A stretch of 13,505 bases of DNA from Lachnospiraceae bacterium (GTDB lineage Bacteria; Bacillota; Clostridia; Lachnospirales; Lachnospiraceae): positions 1-13,505 of the forward strand of contig JAFRCB010000027.1 of the NCBI GenBank assembly GCA_017404585.1, in the 5' to 3' direction. Under the pieces are notes generated by a model. It was not told the origin of the DNA. It ran no database searches and saw only the letters and a list, made by a program, of their open reading frames with translations. This document shows, in pieces, positions 1 through 6,576 of the stretch (its first letter is position 1; each line of letters opens with the position of its first letter). The position numbers and the translations under genes were made by a program.

Positions 1-63
1 GACAGCTCCATACAAATCTCATATTGAATTCACTCTCCACCACAGATGCGTATTGTATATGCG

Positions 64-783
64 TTATACAAGCACCTTTGACAGGAAATCGCGAAGGCGC
101 GGATTCTCCGGGTTGGCAAAGAACTCCTGCGGCGGCTTGTCTTCCTGGATCTTGCCCTTGTCGATGAAGATCACACGCGAGGCAACTTCCTTGGCAAAGC
201 CCATCTCGTGAGTGACGACCACCATAGTCATACCGTTCTTGGCAAGTTTCTTCATGAGCTCAAGAACTTCGCCGACCATCTCGGGGTCGAGGGCACTTGT
301 CGGCTCGTCGAAGAGCAGGACCTCCGGGTCCATGGCCAGCGCGCGGACAATAGCGATACGCTGCTTCTGACCGCCGGAGAGCATGTTCGGGTACTCATCA
401 GCCTTATCGGCGAGGCCGATCCTGTCGAGAAGCTCCATAGCTTTCTGGTCCGCCTCGGTCTGCGTCATCTTGCGAAGCTTGACCGGGGCAAATGTAATAT
501 TCTTCTTTACCGTCATATGCGGGAACAAATTAAAGTGCTGGAACACCATTCCCATTCTGGAACGTACATGGTCGATTTCCCTGTCAGTGACTTCTTTACC
601 GTCAAGGAAAATCTGACCGCCTGTCGGCTCCTCAAGGTGGGTGAGACAGCGAAGGAATGTGGATTTGCCGCAGCCCGAAGGACCGACCAGAACGATCACA
701 TCGCCCGGATCGACGTTCAGGTCAATTCCATCAAGAACAACATTGTCTCCGTATCTTTTATGAAGATTCTTAACGTCGATCAC
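64..783 (-). CDS. Polar amino-acid ABC transporter, ATP-binding protein (GlnQ/HisP type)
   Basis: This is the ATPase that powers uptake of a polar or charged amino acid; it acts on the cytoplasmic face of the membrane as a dimer. Visible motifs in the 239 residues are Walker [10 protein letters not shown] (34-42), the Q-loop glutamine near Q82, the signature LSGGQKQR (135-142), Walker B ending in DE (159-160), and the switch histidine H192 in VVVTHEM. Length is normal for the GlnQ family. The start is GTG at 783, preceded by AAAGGAGG, and it overlaps the end of the permease gene by 14 bases, which points to translational coupling. It is the last gene of the importer set seen here. The exact amino acid cannot be read from this subunit. 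Confidence 0.95.
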   Translation of the reverse strand: MIDVKNLHKRYGDNVVLDGIDLNVDPGDVIVLVGPSGCGKSTFLRCLTHLEEPTGGQIFLDGKEVTDREIDHVRSRMGMVFQHFNLFPHMTVKKNITFAPVKLRKMTQTEADQKAMELLDRIGLADKADEYPNMLSGGQKQRIAIVRALAMDPEVLLFDEPTSALDPEMVGEVLELMKKLAKNGMTMVVVTHEMGFAKEVASRVIFIDKGKIQEDKPPQEFFANPENPRLRDFLSKVLV

Positions 784-1534
784 TTTGTCTCAGCCTCCTT
801 TCGAATATACCGAGCAGGTATGTAAAGATCATGACCAGGATGAGGTAGATGACAGCCGTGATCAGCAGCGGGAACATCGCCTCATATGTACGGTTCATGA
901 TACCCTGGGCTGCATACAGAAGCTCCTTGCCGCCGATGACTGTGATGAGTGACGTATCCTTGAGAAGGATGATGAACTCATTGCCCAGGGCGGGAAGAAC
1001 TGACTTGATCGCCTGCGGGATGATGATGTACAGCATCGTCGTCATGTAGTTGAGACCAAGGCTTCGGCCGGCTTCCATTTGCCCCGAATCGACAGCCATG
1101 AGGCCGCCTCGGATGATCTCGGAGACATACGCGCCCGAGTTGATTCCCAGAGTCAGCGTACCTACAAATGTAAAGTTTCGGCTGCTCGAGAACACGACCA
1201 TTCCCATGATGAGCAGCTGGACCATCATCGGAGTTCCGCGGATGATCGTAACGTAAATTTTGAAAATAAGATTTAACAATCCGAGCAGAATACTCTTCTT
1301 AGATCTCTGCTGATCGTGAGCCGTACGGACAAGGGCTACGAATGTACCCAGAAGAATACCGAATATTAATGCAAATGCAGTTACCAGCAGCGTCGTCGCA
1401 ACTCCGTTAAGGTAAAGCATCCATCGGTCATTATACAAGAATGCCTGATAGAACTTCACGAAGAAGCTCTGTGTGAAGCTCAGCTTCTCCCCACTGGCAA
1501 GGAGCTGAGATAGCGTTTCGTAAGACTCCGCCAA
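770..1534 (-). CDS. Polar amino-acid ABC transporter, permease (HisM/GlnP type)
   Basis: This is the integral membrane subunit of the importer. Hydrophobic segments lie at about residues 42-69, 84-115, 122-140, 165-200 and 222-243. The EAA loop that docks the ATPase is visible as EAGRSLG (154-160) followed by IP at 172-173. The short N-terminal region before the first membrane span is typical of the family. The start is taken as TTG at 1534: the frame is closed by a TAG a few codons upstream, no ATG lies in between, and AGAAAGGA sits 12 bases before the TTG, a slightly long spacing. The next in-frame ATG (residue 39) would cut into the first membrane span. The end overlaps the ATPase gene by 14 bases. 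Confidence 0.93.
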   Translation of the reverse strand: MAESYETLSQLLASGEKLSFTQSFFVKFYQAFLYNDRWMLYLNGVATTLLVTAFALIFGILLGTFVALVRTAHDQQRSKKSILLGLLNLIFKIYVTIIRGTPMMVQLLIMGMVVFSSSRNFTFVGTLTLGINSGAYVSEIIRGGLMAVDSGQMEAGRSLGLNYMTTMLYIIIPQAIKSVLPALGNEFIILLKDTSLITVIGGKELLYAAQGIMNRTYEAMFPLLITAVIYLILVMIFTYLLGIFERRLRQSDRR

Positions 1535-1562
1535 TTTTCCGAACCGTCCTTTCTAATGAGAT

Positions 1563-1604
1563 AAAAACCGGATCCAACGCCCGCGCAACCAGCATTGGAT
1601 CCGG
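1563..1604 (-). terminator. Intercistronic terminator between binding protein and permease
   Basis: On the minus strand a perfect 10-bp stem (CCGGATCCAA at 1604-1595 with TTGGATCCGG at 1577-1568) closes a 17-base loop and runs directly into five T residues (1567-1563). It lies after the binding-protein stop and before the permease start. I infer partial termination or 3'-end protection, giving more binding protein than membrane subunits, as is common in such operons. Confidence 0.85.
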
Positions 1605-1665
1605 AATCGAAACCATTTTTAATTTTACCGGTAACGGGCTCTATTATTGCTTATAGGAATAATTA

Positions 1666-2511
1666 TTATTCCGCTTTGATATACTTAGCAACGATAGCGT
1701 CTACTGTGCCGTCTGCCTGAAGCTCTGCGAGCGCTGTGTTCACAGCGTCGAGCAGTGCTGTGTTGCCCTTAGCCATACCGATTGCATAGTCCTCAGAAGT
1801 ATACTCTGTGTCAAGGATCACAAGACCCGGATTGGCACCGACGAAAGCTGTTGCCGGCTCTTTGTCGATAACAACGCAGTCAACCTGACCGTTGTTCAGA
1901 GCCTGGACCGCTGTAAGACCATTGTCGTATGATGTGATGTGATCTTCGCCGTAATCATCTGTGCAGTAAAGGTTGCCTGTTGTGCCGCGCTGTGTTCCGA
2001 TCATCTTGCCCTCGAGATCCTCGACAGACTGGATGTCTGAACCTTCCTTGACGATGATGACCTGAACGCCTGTTGCGTAGGAGTCAGAGAACTCCATTAC
2101 CTTCTTGCGCTCATCAGTGACGGAGACACCTGCCATGACGATATCACTCTTTCCCTGCTGTGCAGCGAGAAGAGCTGCGTCGAATTCCATATCATCTACC
2201 TGAAGTTCAAGGCCGAGCTTCTCAGCGATCGCGCCTGCAACTTCGATGTCAATGCCTTCAAGCTCGCCAGTGTCTGTTGTCATCTCATACGGCGGGAATG
2301 CTGCGTTGGTGCTCATAGTGAGCTTGCCGGGTGTAACAGTTGTGAGTTCAGCTGTCTCCTCTGTTCCGGCCTCAGCCGTAGAGGCGGCTGCAGACTCAAC
2401 TGTCTCTGCTGCCGGTACTGCTGTCTGGCTCTCAGATGAAGCACCGCCGCAGGCTGCCATGGATACGACCATACCTGCTGCCACGAGAACTGCCATAAGT
2501 TTCTTCTTCAT
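1666..2511 (-). CDS. Polar amino-acid ABC transporter, substrate-binding lipoprotein
   Basis: This extracellular solute-binding protein (family 3, HisJ/GlnH-like, 281 residues) captures the amino acid and is anchored to the membrane outside. The N-terminus is a lipoprotein signal: MKKK, a hydrophobic stretch, then the lipobox MAAC with the lipidated Cys at residue 21. A low-complexity Ala/Glu/Ser/Thr linker follows to about residue 60. The periplasmic-binding fold starts at KLTMSTNAAFPPYE and contains the family blocks SVTDERKKVMEFS, GTQRGTTGN and DCVVIDKEPA. The start ATG has AGGAGG at 2520-2525, 8 bases upstream. It is the first gene of the importer operon, with a strong promoter about 70 bases upstream. 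The ligand is not certain; the upstream ARG-box-like site makes arginine or a related cationic amino acid a candidate. Confidence 0.95.
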   Translation of the reverse strand: MKKKLMAVLVAAGMVVSMAACGGASSESQTAVPAAETVESAAASTAEAGTEETAELTTVTPGKLTMSTNAAFPPYEMTTDTGELEGIDIEVAGAIAEKLGLELQVDDMEFDAALLAAQQGKSDIVMAGVSVTDERKKVMEFSDSYATGVQVIIVKEGSDIQSVEDLEGKMIGTQRGTTGNLYCTDDYGEDHITSYDNGLTAVQALNNGQVDCVVIDKEPATAFVGANPGLVILDTEYTSEDYAIGMAKGNTALLDAVNTALAELQADGTVDAIVAKYIKAE

Positions 2512-2580
2512 AATAACATCCTCCTATTAAACATAAGTGCCGGGAGACCGCTGCCTATAGCGTCCTCGACGGACTTATTT

Positions 2581-2609
2581 AGTATAGATACATATTTTTA
2601 TATTGTCAA
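2581..2609 (-). promoter_or_regulatory. Sigma-A type promoter of the amino-acid importer operon
   Basis: On the minus strand TTGACA (2609-2604) is followed after exactly 17 bases by TATACT (2586-2581). This is one mismatch from the bacterial consensus, in an AT-rich spacer. The expected RNA start is near 2574, leaving a leader of about 60 bases that contains a small hairpin (GTCC/GGAC) before AGGAGG. Confidence 0.88.
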
Positions 2610-2717
2610 TCACAGCTTTACCACTTACGGCACTCTTTTTCTGCTTTTTTTTACCTGATTTTTTACATTTTCGGCTAAAATACGCGCTTTGCGACCTCAG
2701 TCTTCCGCCAAAAGTCA

Positions 2718-2755
2718 TTTGCATAAATATTCATTTTTTTGTATGTTTATGCAGC
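2718..2755 (-). promoter_or_regulatory. Putative ArgR/AhrC binding site (ARG box plus weaker adjacent copy)
   Basis: On the minus strand 2735-2718 reads AATGAATATTTATGCAAA, which fits the ARG-box consensus WNTGAATWWWWATTCANW at all but one position. A weaker match, with two of ten core positions wrong, lies at 2755-2738. The two centres are 20 bases apart, close to the spacing of paired ARG boxes. The sites are about 110 bases upstream of the importer -35 element, so direct repression of that promoter would need a loop or a second, more distal promoter. A poor candidate for the latter, TTGAGA near 2768, overlaps the sites. Confidence 0.4.
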
Positions 2756-2835
2756 TATCTTATCTCAACGTAAGTTGTCGGCCAGCGATGACAAAATCCC
2801 AGAGAGTTCAAGCGCTTTCAGCGCACGAACATATG

Positions 2836-2883
2836 AAAACGGAGAGGGGCTGTCGCATTGAGGCGCGCCAGCTCCCTCCCCGT
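2836..2883 (-). terminator. Probable terminator of degV
   Basis: On the minus strand ACGGGGAGGGAGCTG pairs imperfectly with CAGCCCCTCTCCGT across a loop of about 16 bases and is followed by TTTT. The stem is long and GC-rich but has mismatches, and the T tract is short. It lies about 32 bases after the degV stop. Confidence 0.6.
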
Positions 2884-2915
2884 CACTTCATATACCGAAA
2901 TATTGACCATGTTAA

Positions 2916-3857
2916 TCACAGCATATCAAATATCCTCTTCACCCTGAGGTTCTCATCAACAAGCTTTCCCTGAAGCTCCCTGTCATATCCGATAAAGAAC
3001 AGAGCAATCGTATCCGGACCGACATGGGAGCCGGTGCAGAAATCGTAGGACGTATTGATGAAATCCCTGACCTTTACGCGGCTCATGATCCCGTTCATCA
3101 CATACAGAGAGTCTTCATAGGCATCCGCATGGGCGATACCGACGATCTGCTTTTCAGGCTCGACTATATTGTCGCACACGAAATCAATCAGCGCATTGAG
3201 AGACTTTTTCCTTCCCCTCTTCAGGCAGTGCTGCACAATAAATCCGTCGCGGTTGCCGCAGAGGATCGGCTTCACCTTGAGCAGGTTGCCGACCACCGCC
3301 GTCGCGCCGTGGAGACGGCCTGTTCTTGCAAGGTATTTCAAATCATCGACCGTGAATGTCCCGTTCATGCTGTGGGCGGTCTCTGCCAGAACGTCAGCGA
3401 TCTCAGTCAGTGAGTATCCCTTATCCTGCAGCTCGCTGGCGTAGATCGCAAGAATTCCCTGGGCAAGAGACGCATTAAGAGAATCCACCAGCCGGATCTC
3501 ACGCTCCGGATACTCCTCCCTGAGTTCCTCCGCAGCAATACGAGCAGCGTTAAAAGTACCGCTGATGTTGCTGCTTAGAGAAATATAGAGCAGATCCTTT
3601 CCCTCTTTCAGGACGGGCTCAAAATGCTCGCGGAACTCCTCACTGTTGATGAGAGAAGTCTTGACCTCCGCGCCGCCGCGGATGGCATCGTAATACTCCT
3701 TTCCTCTGGCTCTCTCCTCCTCAAGAGAAAGCCCGCTCTCAAACCCGGGCACCTTTCGCCCGTCGACAATATTTATAAAAGCAATCACATTGATGTCATA
3801 TTTTTCAACAAATACAGCCGGGATATTTGCCCCGGAATCAACAAAAATTTCAAACAT
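2916..3857 (-). CDS. DegV family fatty-acid-binding protein
   Basis: DegV/FakB-type proteins bind a single fatty acid and, in the studied cases, present it to the kinase FakA; others have unknown ligands. Family blocks visible in the 313 residues are the N-terminal DSGANIP (7-13, usually DSTADLP), SLSSNISGT (93-101), a conserved block with LKYLARTGRL (173-182), GNLLKVKPIL (190-199) and the C-terminal SHVGPDTIALFF (277-288). The protein runs about 25 residues beyond the usual end, as a charged tail after FFIGYDREL. The start ATG has AAAGGGA upstream. It is a single-gene unit with its own promoter and shows no link to the thiamin operon behind it. No FakA gene is in the window. Confidence 0.92.
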   Translation of the reverse strand: MFEIFVDSGANIPAVFVEKYDINVIAFINIVDGRKVPGFESGLSLEEERARGKEYYDAIRGGAEVKTSLINSEEFREHFEPVLKEGKDLLYISLSSNISGTFNAARIAAEELREEYPEREIRLVDSLNASLAQGILAIYASELQDKGYSLTEIADVLAETAHSMNGTFTVDDLKYLARTGRLHGATAVVGNLLKVKPILCGNRDGFIVQHCLKRGRKKSLNALIDFVCDNIVEPEKQIVGIAHADAYEDSLYVMNGIMSRVKVRDFINTSYDFCTGSHVGPDTIALFFIGYDRELQGKLVDENLRVKRIFDML

Positions 3858-3899
3858 GTCAGCATCCCTTTCTAAAAGAAGCTATAAAGTATAAATTCT

Positions 3900-3928
3900 A
3901 TCATAGCACTTTCCCCGCTATTTCTCAA
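3900..3928 (-). promoter_or_regulatory. Sigma-A type promoter of degV
   Basis: On the minus strand TTGAGA (3928-3923), a 17-base spacer, then TATGAT (3905-3900). The RNA would start near 3893 and reach the degV ATG after about 36 bases. This makes degV independent of the upstream thiamin operon. Confidence 0.8.
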
Positions 3929-3989
3929 CGCAGGAGGCTTCAGACATCGCATTACTTTTTGCTTTTCCCAAATATCCCGGCTGTATCAT

Positions 3990-4145
3990 CATCGGCAGCA
4001 TGTTCCGGAGACTGCTCGCATACCCTGCGCACGTCAGCGGCCCTTAGCAGCACATCCCGCAGACTGTTCTCACACTTCGCGCACACCAGAGGTCCTTAGC
4101 AGCGCATCCCACAGACTGTTCTCATACTTCGCGCACGTCTCAAAA
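3990..4145. repeat. 52-bp tandem repeat, three copies, over the 3' end of tenA
   Basis: Copies lie at 4094-4145, 4042-4093 and 3990-4041; AGACTG recurs at 4009, 4061 and 4113, exactly 52 bases apart. The first two copies are identical at 40 of their first 43 positions. The third is more diverged, with 35 of 52 positions shared with the second. The first copy encodes the last part of TenA. Because 52 is not a multiple of three, the second copy is entered in another frame and provides the TGA stop at 4070-4072. Confidence 0.85.
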
Positions 4146-4783
4146 ATACGCGCAAGGTCTTCGGCAGCCTCTCCGCTGATATCGGCAGTTCTCGCGTCGA
4201 GCACGTCGATCCAGTTCTGATTGGCCAGAATGTAATCTGCGCAGGTATACGCCTCGAACCAGCTCCTGTAGGGGGAGGCGGCAATCTCATCCGGATACCT
4301 CTCCGTCAGAAGCTGCGCCACATACGCATAGTTCCATGAGCACTGAAGAAGAGCTGTCAGTCCGGCCAGCAGGCCCTTATCATCCAGCTGCTCTCTCATG
4401 TAGTCAATATAATTCCTGAATTCCGGCATCATGGCACAATTCCTGATTTCTTCGTCATCAATGCCGATGCGCTTCATGCTCGGAATATGCATTCTGTAGA
4501 GCTCATTCTCCGTCTCCCTGATGACAGAATCCAAAAAAAGTTCCAGTCCGTTATCCTCAGCATACCCGCGTATACGCTTTAAAATATCAATATAGTCGTG
4601 CAAATAAAGATAATCCTGCAGCATATACACGCGAAAACGCTCCGGCGCCAGAGTTCCGTCAGCCATCGATATGACAAAACTCTTCTCAGCGCTCTCTGCC
4701 CACAGCGGCCGCGCTTTTTCATATAAAACGGAAGAGAGATTTTTCCTCCCGTCATTTTCCTTACTTCTTACCAAATCCTCCAC
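4070..4783 (-). CDS. tenA: TenA family thiaminase II / aminopyrimidine aminohydrolase
   Basis: TenA hydrolyses aminopyrimidine products of damaged thiamin to the pyrimidine HMP, and also cleaves thiamin itself. Comparing with the Bacillus subtilis TenA sequence from memory, all key residues have counterparts: D57 (in MLQDYLYL), Y60, Y125, the catalytic cysteine C148 (in LLQCSWNYAYV), Y152, Y179 and E221 (in KYENSLW). It is therefore a TenA_C type and looks active. The start is GTG at 4783 with TAAGGAG 11 bases upstream. It is the last gene of the thiamin operon and feeds HMP to ThiD. The extreme C-terminus (SGVREV) is encoded by a frame-shifted second copy of a 52-bp repeat, so this tail is probably a recent accident. 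No clear terminator follows. Confidence 0.92.
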   Translation of the reverse strand: MEDLVRSKENDGRKNLSSVLYEKARPLWAESAEKSFVISMADGTLAPERFRVYMLQDYLYLHDYIDILKRIRGYAEDNGLELFLDSVIRETENELYRMHIPSMKRIGIDDEEIRNCAMMPEFRNYIDYMREQLDDKGLLAGLTALLQCSWNYAYVAQLLTERYPDEIAASPYRSWFEAYTCADYILANQNWIDVLDARTADISGEAAEDLARIFETCAKYENSLWDALLRTSGVREV

Positions 4784-4831
4784 GGGTTTCGCTCTCCTTA
4801 CACATTTTTCGGTTCTCTCCCTCGAAACGGA

Positions 4832-4883
4832 ACACGGGATCCGGGGCAGCTTCCGCTGTCATTATTCCATCCCGGATCCCTGT
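4832..4883. other. Strong hairpin between methyltransferase and tenA
   Basis: A perfect 10-bp stem (GGGATCCGGG at 4836-4845 with CCCGGATCCC at 4871-4880) closes a 25-base loop that holds a second small stem, on the minus strand CAGC-GGAA-GCTG with a GNRA tetraloop. There is no T tract on the operon strand; TACTTTTTGC follows on the opposite strand. It may be an mRNA processing or stability element in the 135-base gap before tenA, or a terminator for antisense transcription. Confidence 0.6.
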
Positions 4884-4918
4884 ACTTTTTGCTCAGCGAA
4901 GGGAGCATTTGCAACTGC

Positions 4919-5626
4919 TTATTTCTCAGCGATTATAGCCACGTATCCGCCGCTCTTATAGCCGGGGATGACCTCCTCTGCCTCTTCGTTGGTATAGAGA
5001 GGATTCTTTACGAGGGTCTGATAATATGAGAATTTTGCAAATCCCAGCTCCTTCAGCACATTAATCTTCTCCTCCGTTGAATGCCATACGCCGGAGGAAG
5101 CCAGCGCGAGCGGGTACGGAAGGGATGGCATGGCATCCGCAAGGTATTCATGGTCATAGGTGCCGAGAGCCTTGCCGAGAAGATACATAAAGCCGAACGC
5201 GCTCTCCTTGGGCACATCCAGAAGCATCAGCCGGCCGCCCTCCTTCAGGGCTTTCCGACATTTTCCGTATACCGGCGCAAGGTCCTCAATGTAGCTCGAG
5301 CTTCCGTTGAAATAAATGATATCATAGCTGTCGTCCGGAAGATCCACATCTTCGATGAGTCCGAACTTTATAACATTCACGCCTCGCTTTACCGCGATCT
5401 CGCCCATGTCACGCGACGGCTCGATTCCCTCTACGCCCGAGCAGTCAATATAACTCTCGAAAAGCCCGCTGCCGCACCCGACGGAGAGCAGGCGCTTTCC
5501 CCTGATGTCTCCGAGGACCTTCAGAAAAAGTCTCAGCTCGCTTGTAAAGAGCTTATCGTTTTTCATGAACCACTCATCATACTGAGCTGCATATCCGTCA
5601 AATTTCTGCTTTGTATCCATTTCCAT
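4919..5626 (-). CDS. Class I SAM-dependent methyltransferase of unknown substrate
   Basis: A 235-residue protein with the Rossmann-type methyltransferase core: motif I LLSVGCGSG (46-54), an acidic residue after strand two at E69 (GIEPS), and the DDSYDIIYFNG region (98-108) before a predicted helix, as in the Methyltransf_11/25 families. The C-terminal part (about 140-235) is family-specific and suggests a small-molecule substrate. The start ATG at 5626 is chosen because GAGAGAGAGG lies 6 bases upstream. A GTG at 5644 would overlap the thiD stop (GTGA) but has no ribosome binding site. It lies tightly after thiD and before tenA, inside the TPP-controlled operon. No known thiamin step needs a methyltransferase of this kind, so the role is open. 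Confidence 0.85.
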   Translation of the reverse strand: MEMDTKQKFDGYAAQYDEWFMKNDKLFTSELRLFLKVLGDIRGKRLLSVGCGSGLFESYIDCSGVEGIEPSRDMGEIAVKRGVNVIKFGLIEDVDLPDDSYDIIYFNGSSSYIEDLAPVYGKCRKALKEGGRLMLLDVPKESAFGFMYLLGKALGTYDHEYLADAMPSLPYPLALASSGVWHSTEEKINVLKELGFAKFSYYQTLVKNPLYTNEEAEEVIPGYKSGGYVAIIAEK

Positions 5627-5640
5627 ATCATACCTCTCTC

Positions 5641-6429
5641 TCACAGGATAGCAAAATTGTGCGCAAGTGGTCCTGATCCCTTTCCGAGATCAAGCATGGC
5701 AGCGAGGGCACCGGAAAGATATTCCTTAGCCCGCTCCACAGATTCCTCCAGAGAGTAACCCTTGGCCAGATTGGAAGCGATTGCGCTTGAAAGCGTGCAG
5801 CCTGTTCCATGTGTATTCGGATTGTCGATCCTTCTGCCCCTGAACCACACCGGACCCCTGTCCGGAGATGCGAAGAGGACGTCATTGGCATCATTAATTC
5901 TGTGACCGCCCTTTACAAGTGCGGCGCAGCCGTAACGCTCATAGAGAGTCCTGGCAGCTTTCTCCATGCCTGCCTCATCCGTGATGGTCATATCAGCCAG
6001 GATCTCCGCTTCAGGTATGTTTGGAGTGATGACTGTCGCCAGCGGCAGCAGCCTTGATTTAAGAGTATCAATGGCTTCATCTTCGATGAGCCGTGCGCCG
6101 CTGGTCGCAACCATGACCGGGTCCACAACTATGTTGGCTGCCCGGCAGCGCGCGAGGCTGTCCGCGATGACCCGGATCAGTTCCGATGAGGAAACCATAC
6201 CGATTTTGACTGCGTCCGGGAAGATATCCTCAAAAACAGCGTCCAGCTGCTTTGTGAGAAAATCCGGAGAAACCTCAAGTATACCTGTAACGCCGGTAGT
6301 ATTCTGCGCCGTGAGAGCTGTAATTGCGCTCATGGCATATACCCCATTCATGGTCATCGTTTTGATGTCTGCCTGAATACCGGCGCCTCCGCTCGAATCC
6401 GATCCGGAGATTGTCAATGCTTTGTTCAT
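5641..6429 (-). CDS. thiD: Hydroxymethylpyrimidine (phosphate) kinase
   Basis: ThiD phosphorylates HMP to HMP-P and then to HMP-PP, the pyrimidine partner for ThiE. The 262 residues show the ribokinase-like family blocks: ISGSDSSGGAGIQAD (7-21), VDPVMVATSG (102-111), TPNIPEAE (135-142), KGGH (173-176) and the catalytic anion-hole motif GTGC (208-211). Length matches the family. The start ATG at 6429 has AGAAAGGAG upstream and gives the canonical N-terminus; the frame stays open further upstream but that extension does not resemble ThiD. The stop overlaps or abuts the methyltransferase gene. It receives HMP made by TenA, or taken up from outside. Confidence 0.96.
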   Translation of the reverse strand: MNKALTISGSDSSGGAGIQADIKTMTMNGVYAMSAITALTAQNTTGVTGILEVSPDFLTKQLDAVFEDIFPDAVKIGMVSSSELIRVIADSLARCRAANIVVDPVMVATSGARLIEDEAIDTLKSRLLPLATVITPNIPEAEILADMTITDEAGMEKAARTLYERYGCAALVKGGHRINDANDVLFASPDRGPVWFRGRRIDNPNTHGTGCTLSSAIASNLAKGYSLEESVERAKEYLSGALAAMLDLGKGSGPLAHNFAIL

Positions 6430-6576
6430 ATCGTCAATTCTCCTTTCTGTAAAGCATTCACTTTTATATAGCGACCGGAAGTGGTGCCCCCGACCTGCCG
6501 CTTGTAAGGATGCCCGACTGTGTAGCGTGCATCCGTTACATAACATAACTGTCTCTTGCCGATCAGAGATCGCGAT
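6430..6576 (-). other. 147-base gap upstream of thiD with possible RNA structure
   Basis: Unusually long for this operon. On the transcribed strand it can form a 6-bp stem (GGATGC/GCATCC, plus positions 6508-6513 and 6529-6534) and a 9-position stem with two mismatches (6470-6478 with 6494-6502), followed by the thiD ribosome binding site. No terminator tail, no second THI box and no convincing promoter were found; TATATA near 6465-6470 has no -35 partner. Confidence 0.4.

Larger units (their letters stand above)
2520..2915. other. Gene-free region between degV and the importer operon
   Basis: About 395 bases without a credible gene. From right to left on the minus strand it holds the degV hairpin (2836-2883), a cre-like palindrome (2807-2820), the ARG-box pair (2718-2755), an A/T-rich stretch with poly-T runs on the plus strand (2637-2672), the importer promoter (2581-2609) and its leader with the ribosome binding site. 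A plus-strand open frame through here has no ribosome binding site and no recognisable protein character. Confidence 0.7.

Noticed and set aside
1..22. Possible start of a further minus-strand gene (ATG at 22 with GGAGAG upstream)
   Set aside because: Only seven codons are inside the window, too few to support a gene; noted only because the spacing after the ATPase would fit.
3990..4145. CRISPR-like array
   Set aside because: The 52-bp units are contiguous with no unique spacers, and part of them is coding sequence of tenA.
6430..6546. N-terminal extension of thiD by 39 codons
   Set aside because: It does not resemble the family, and the ATG at 6429 has a good ribosome binding site and the standard ThiD N-terminus.
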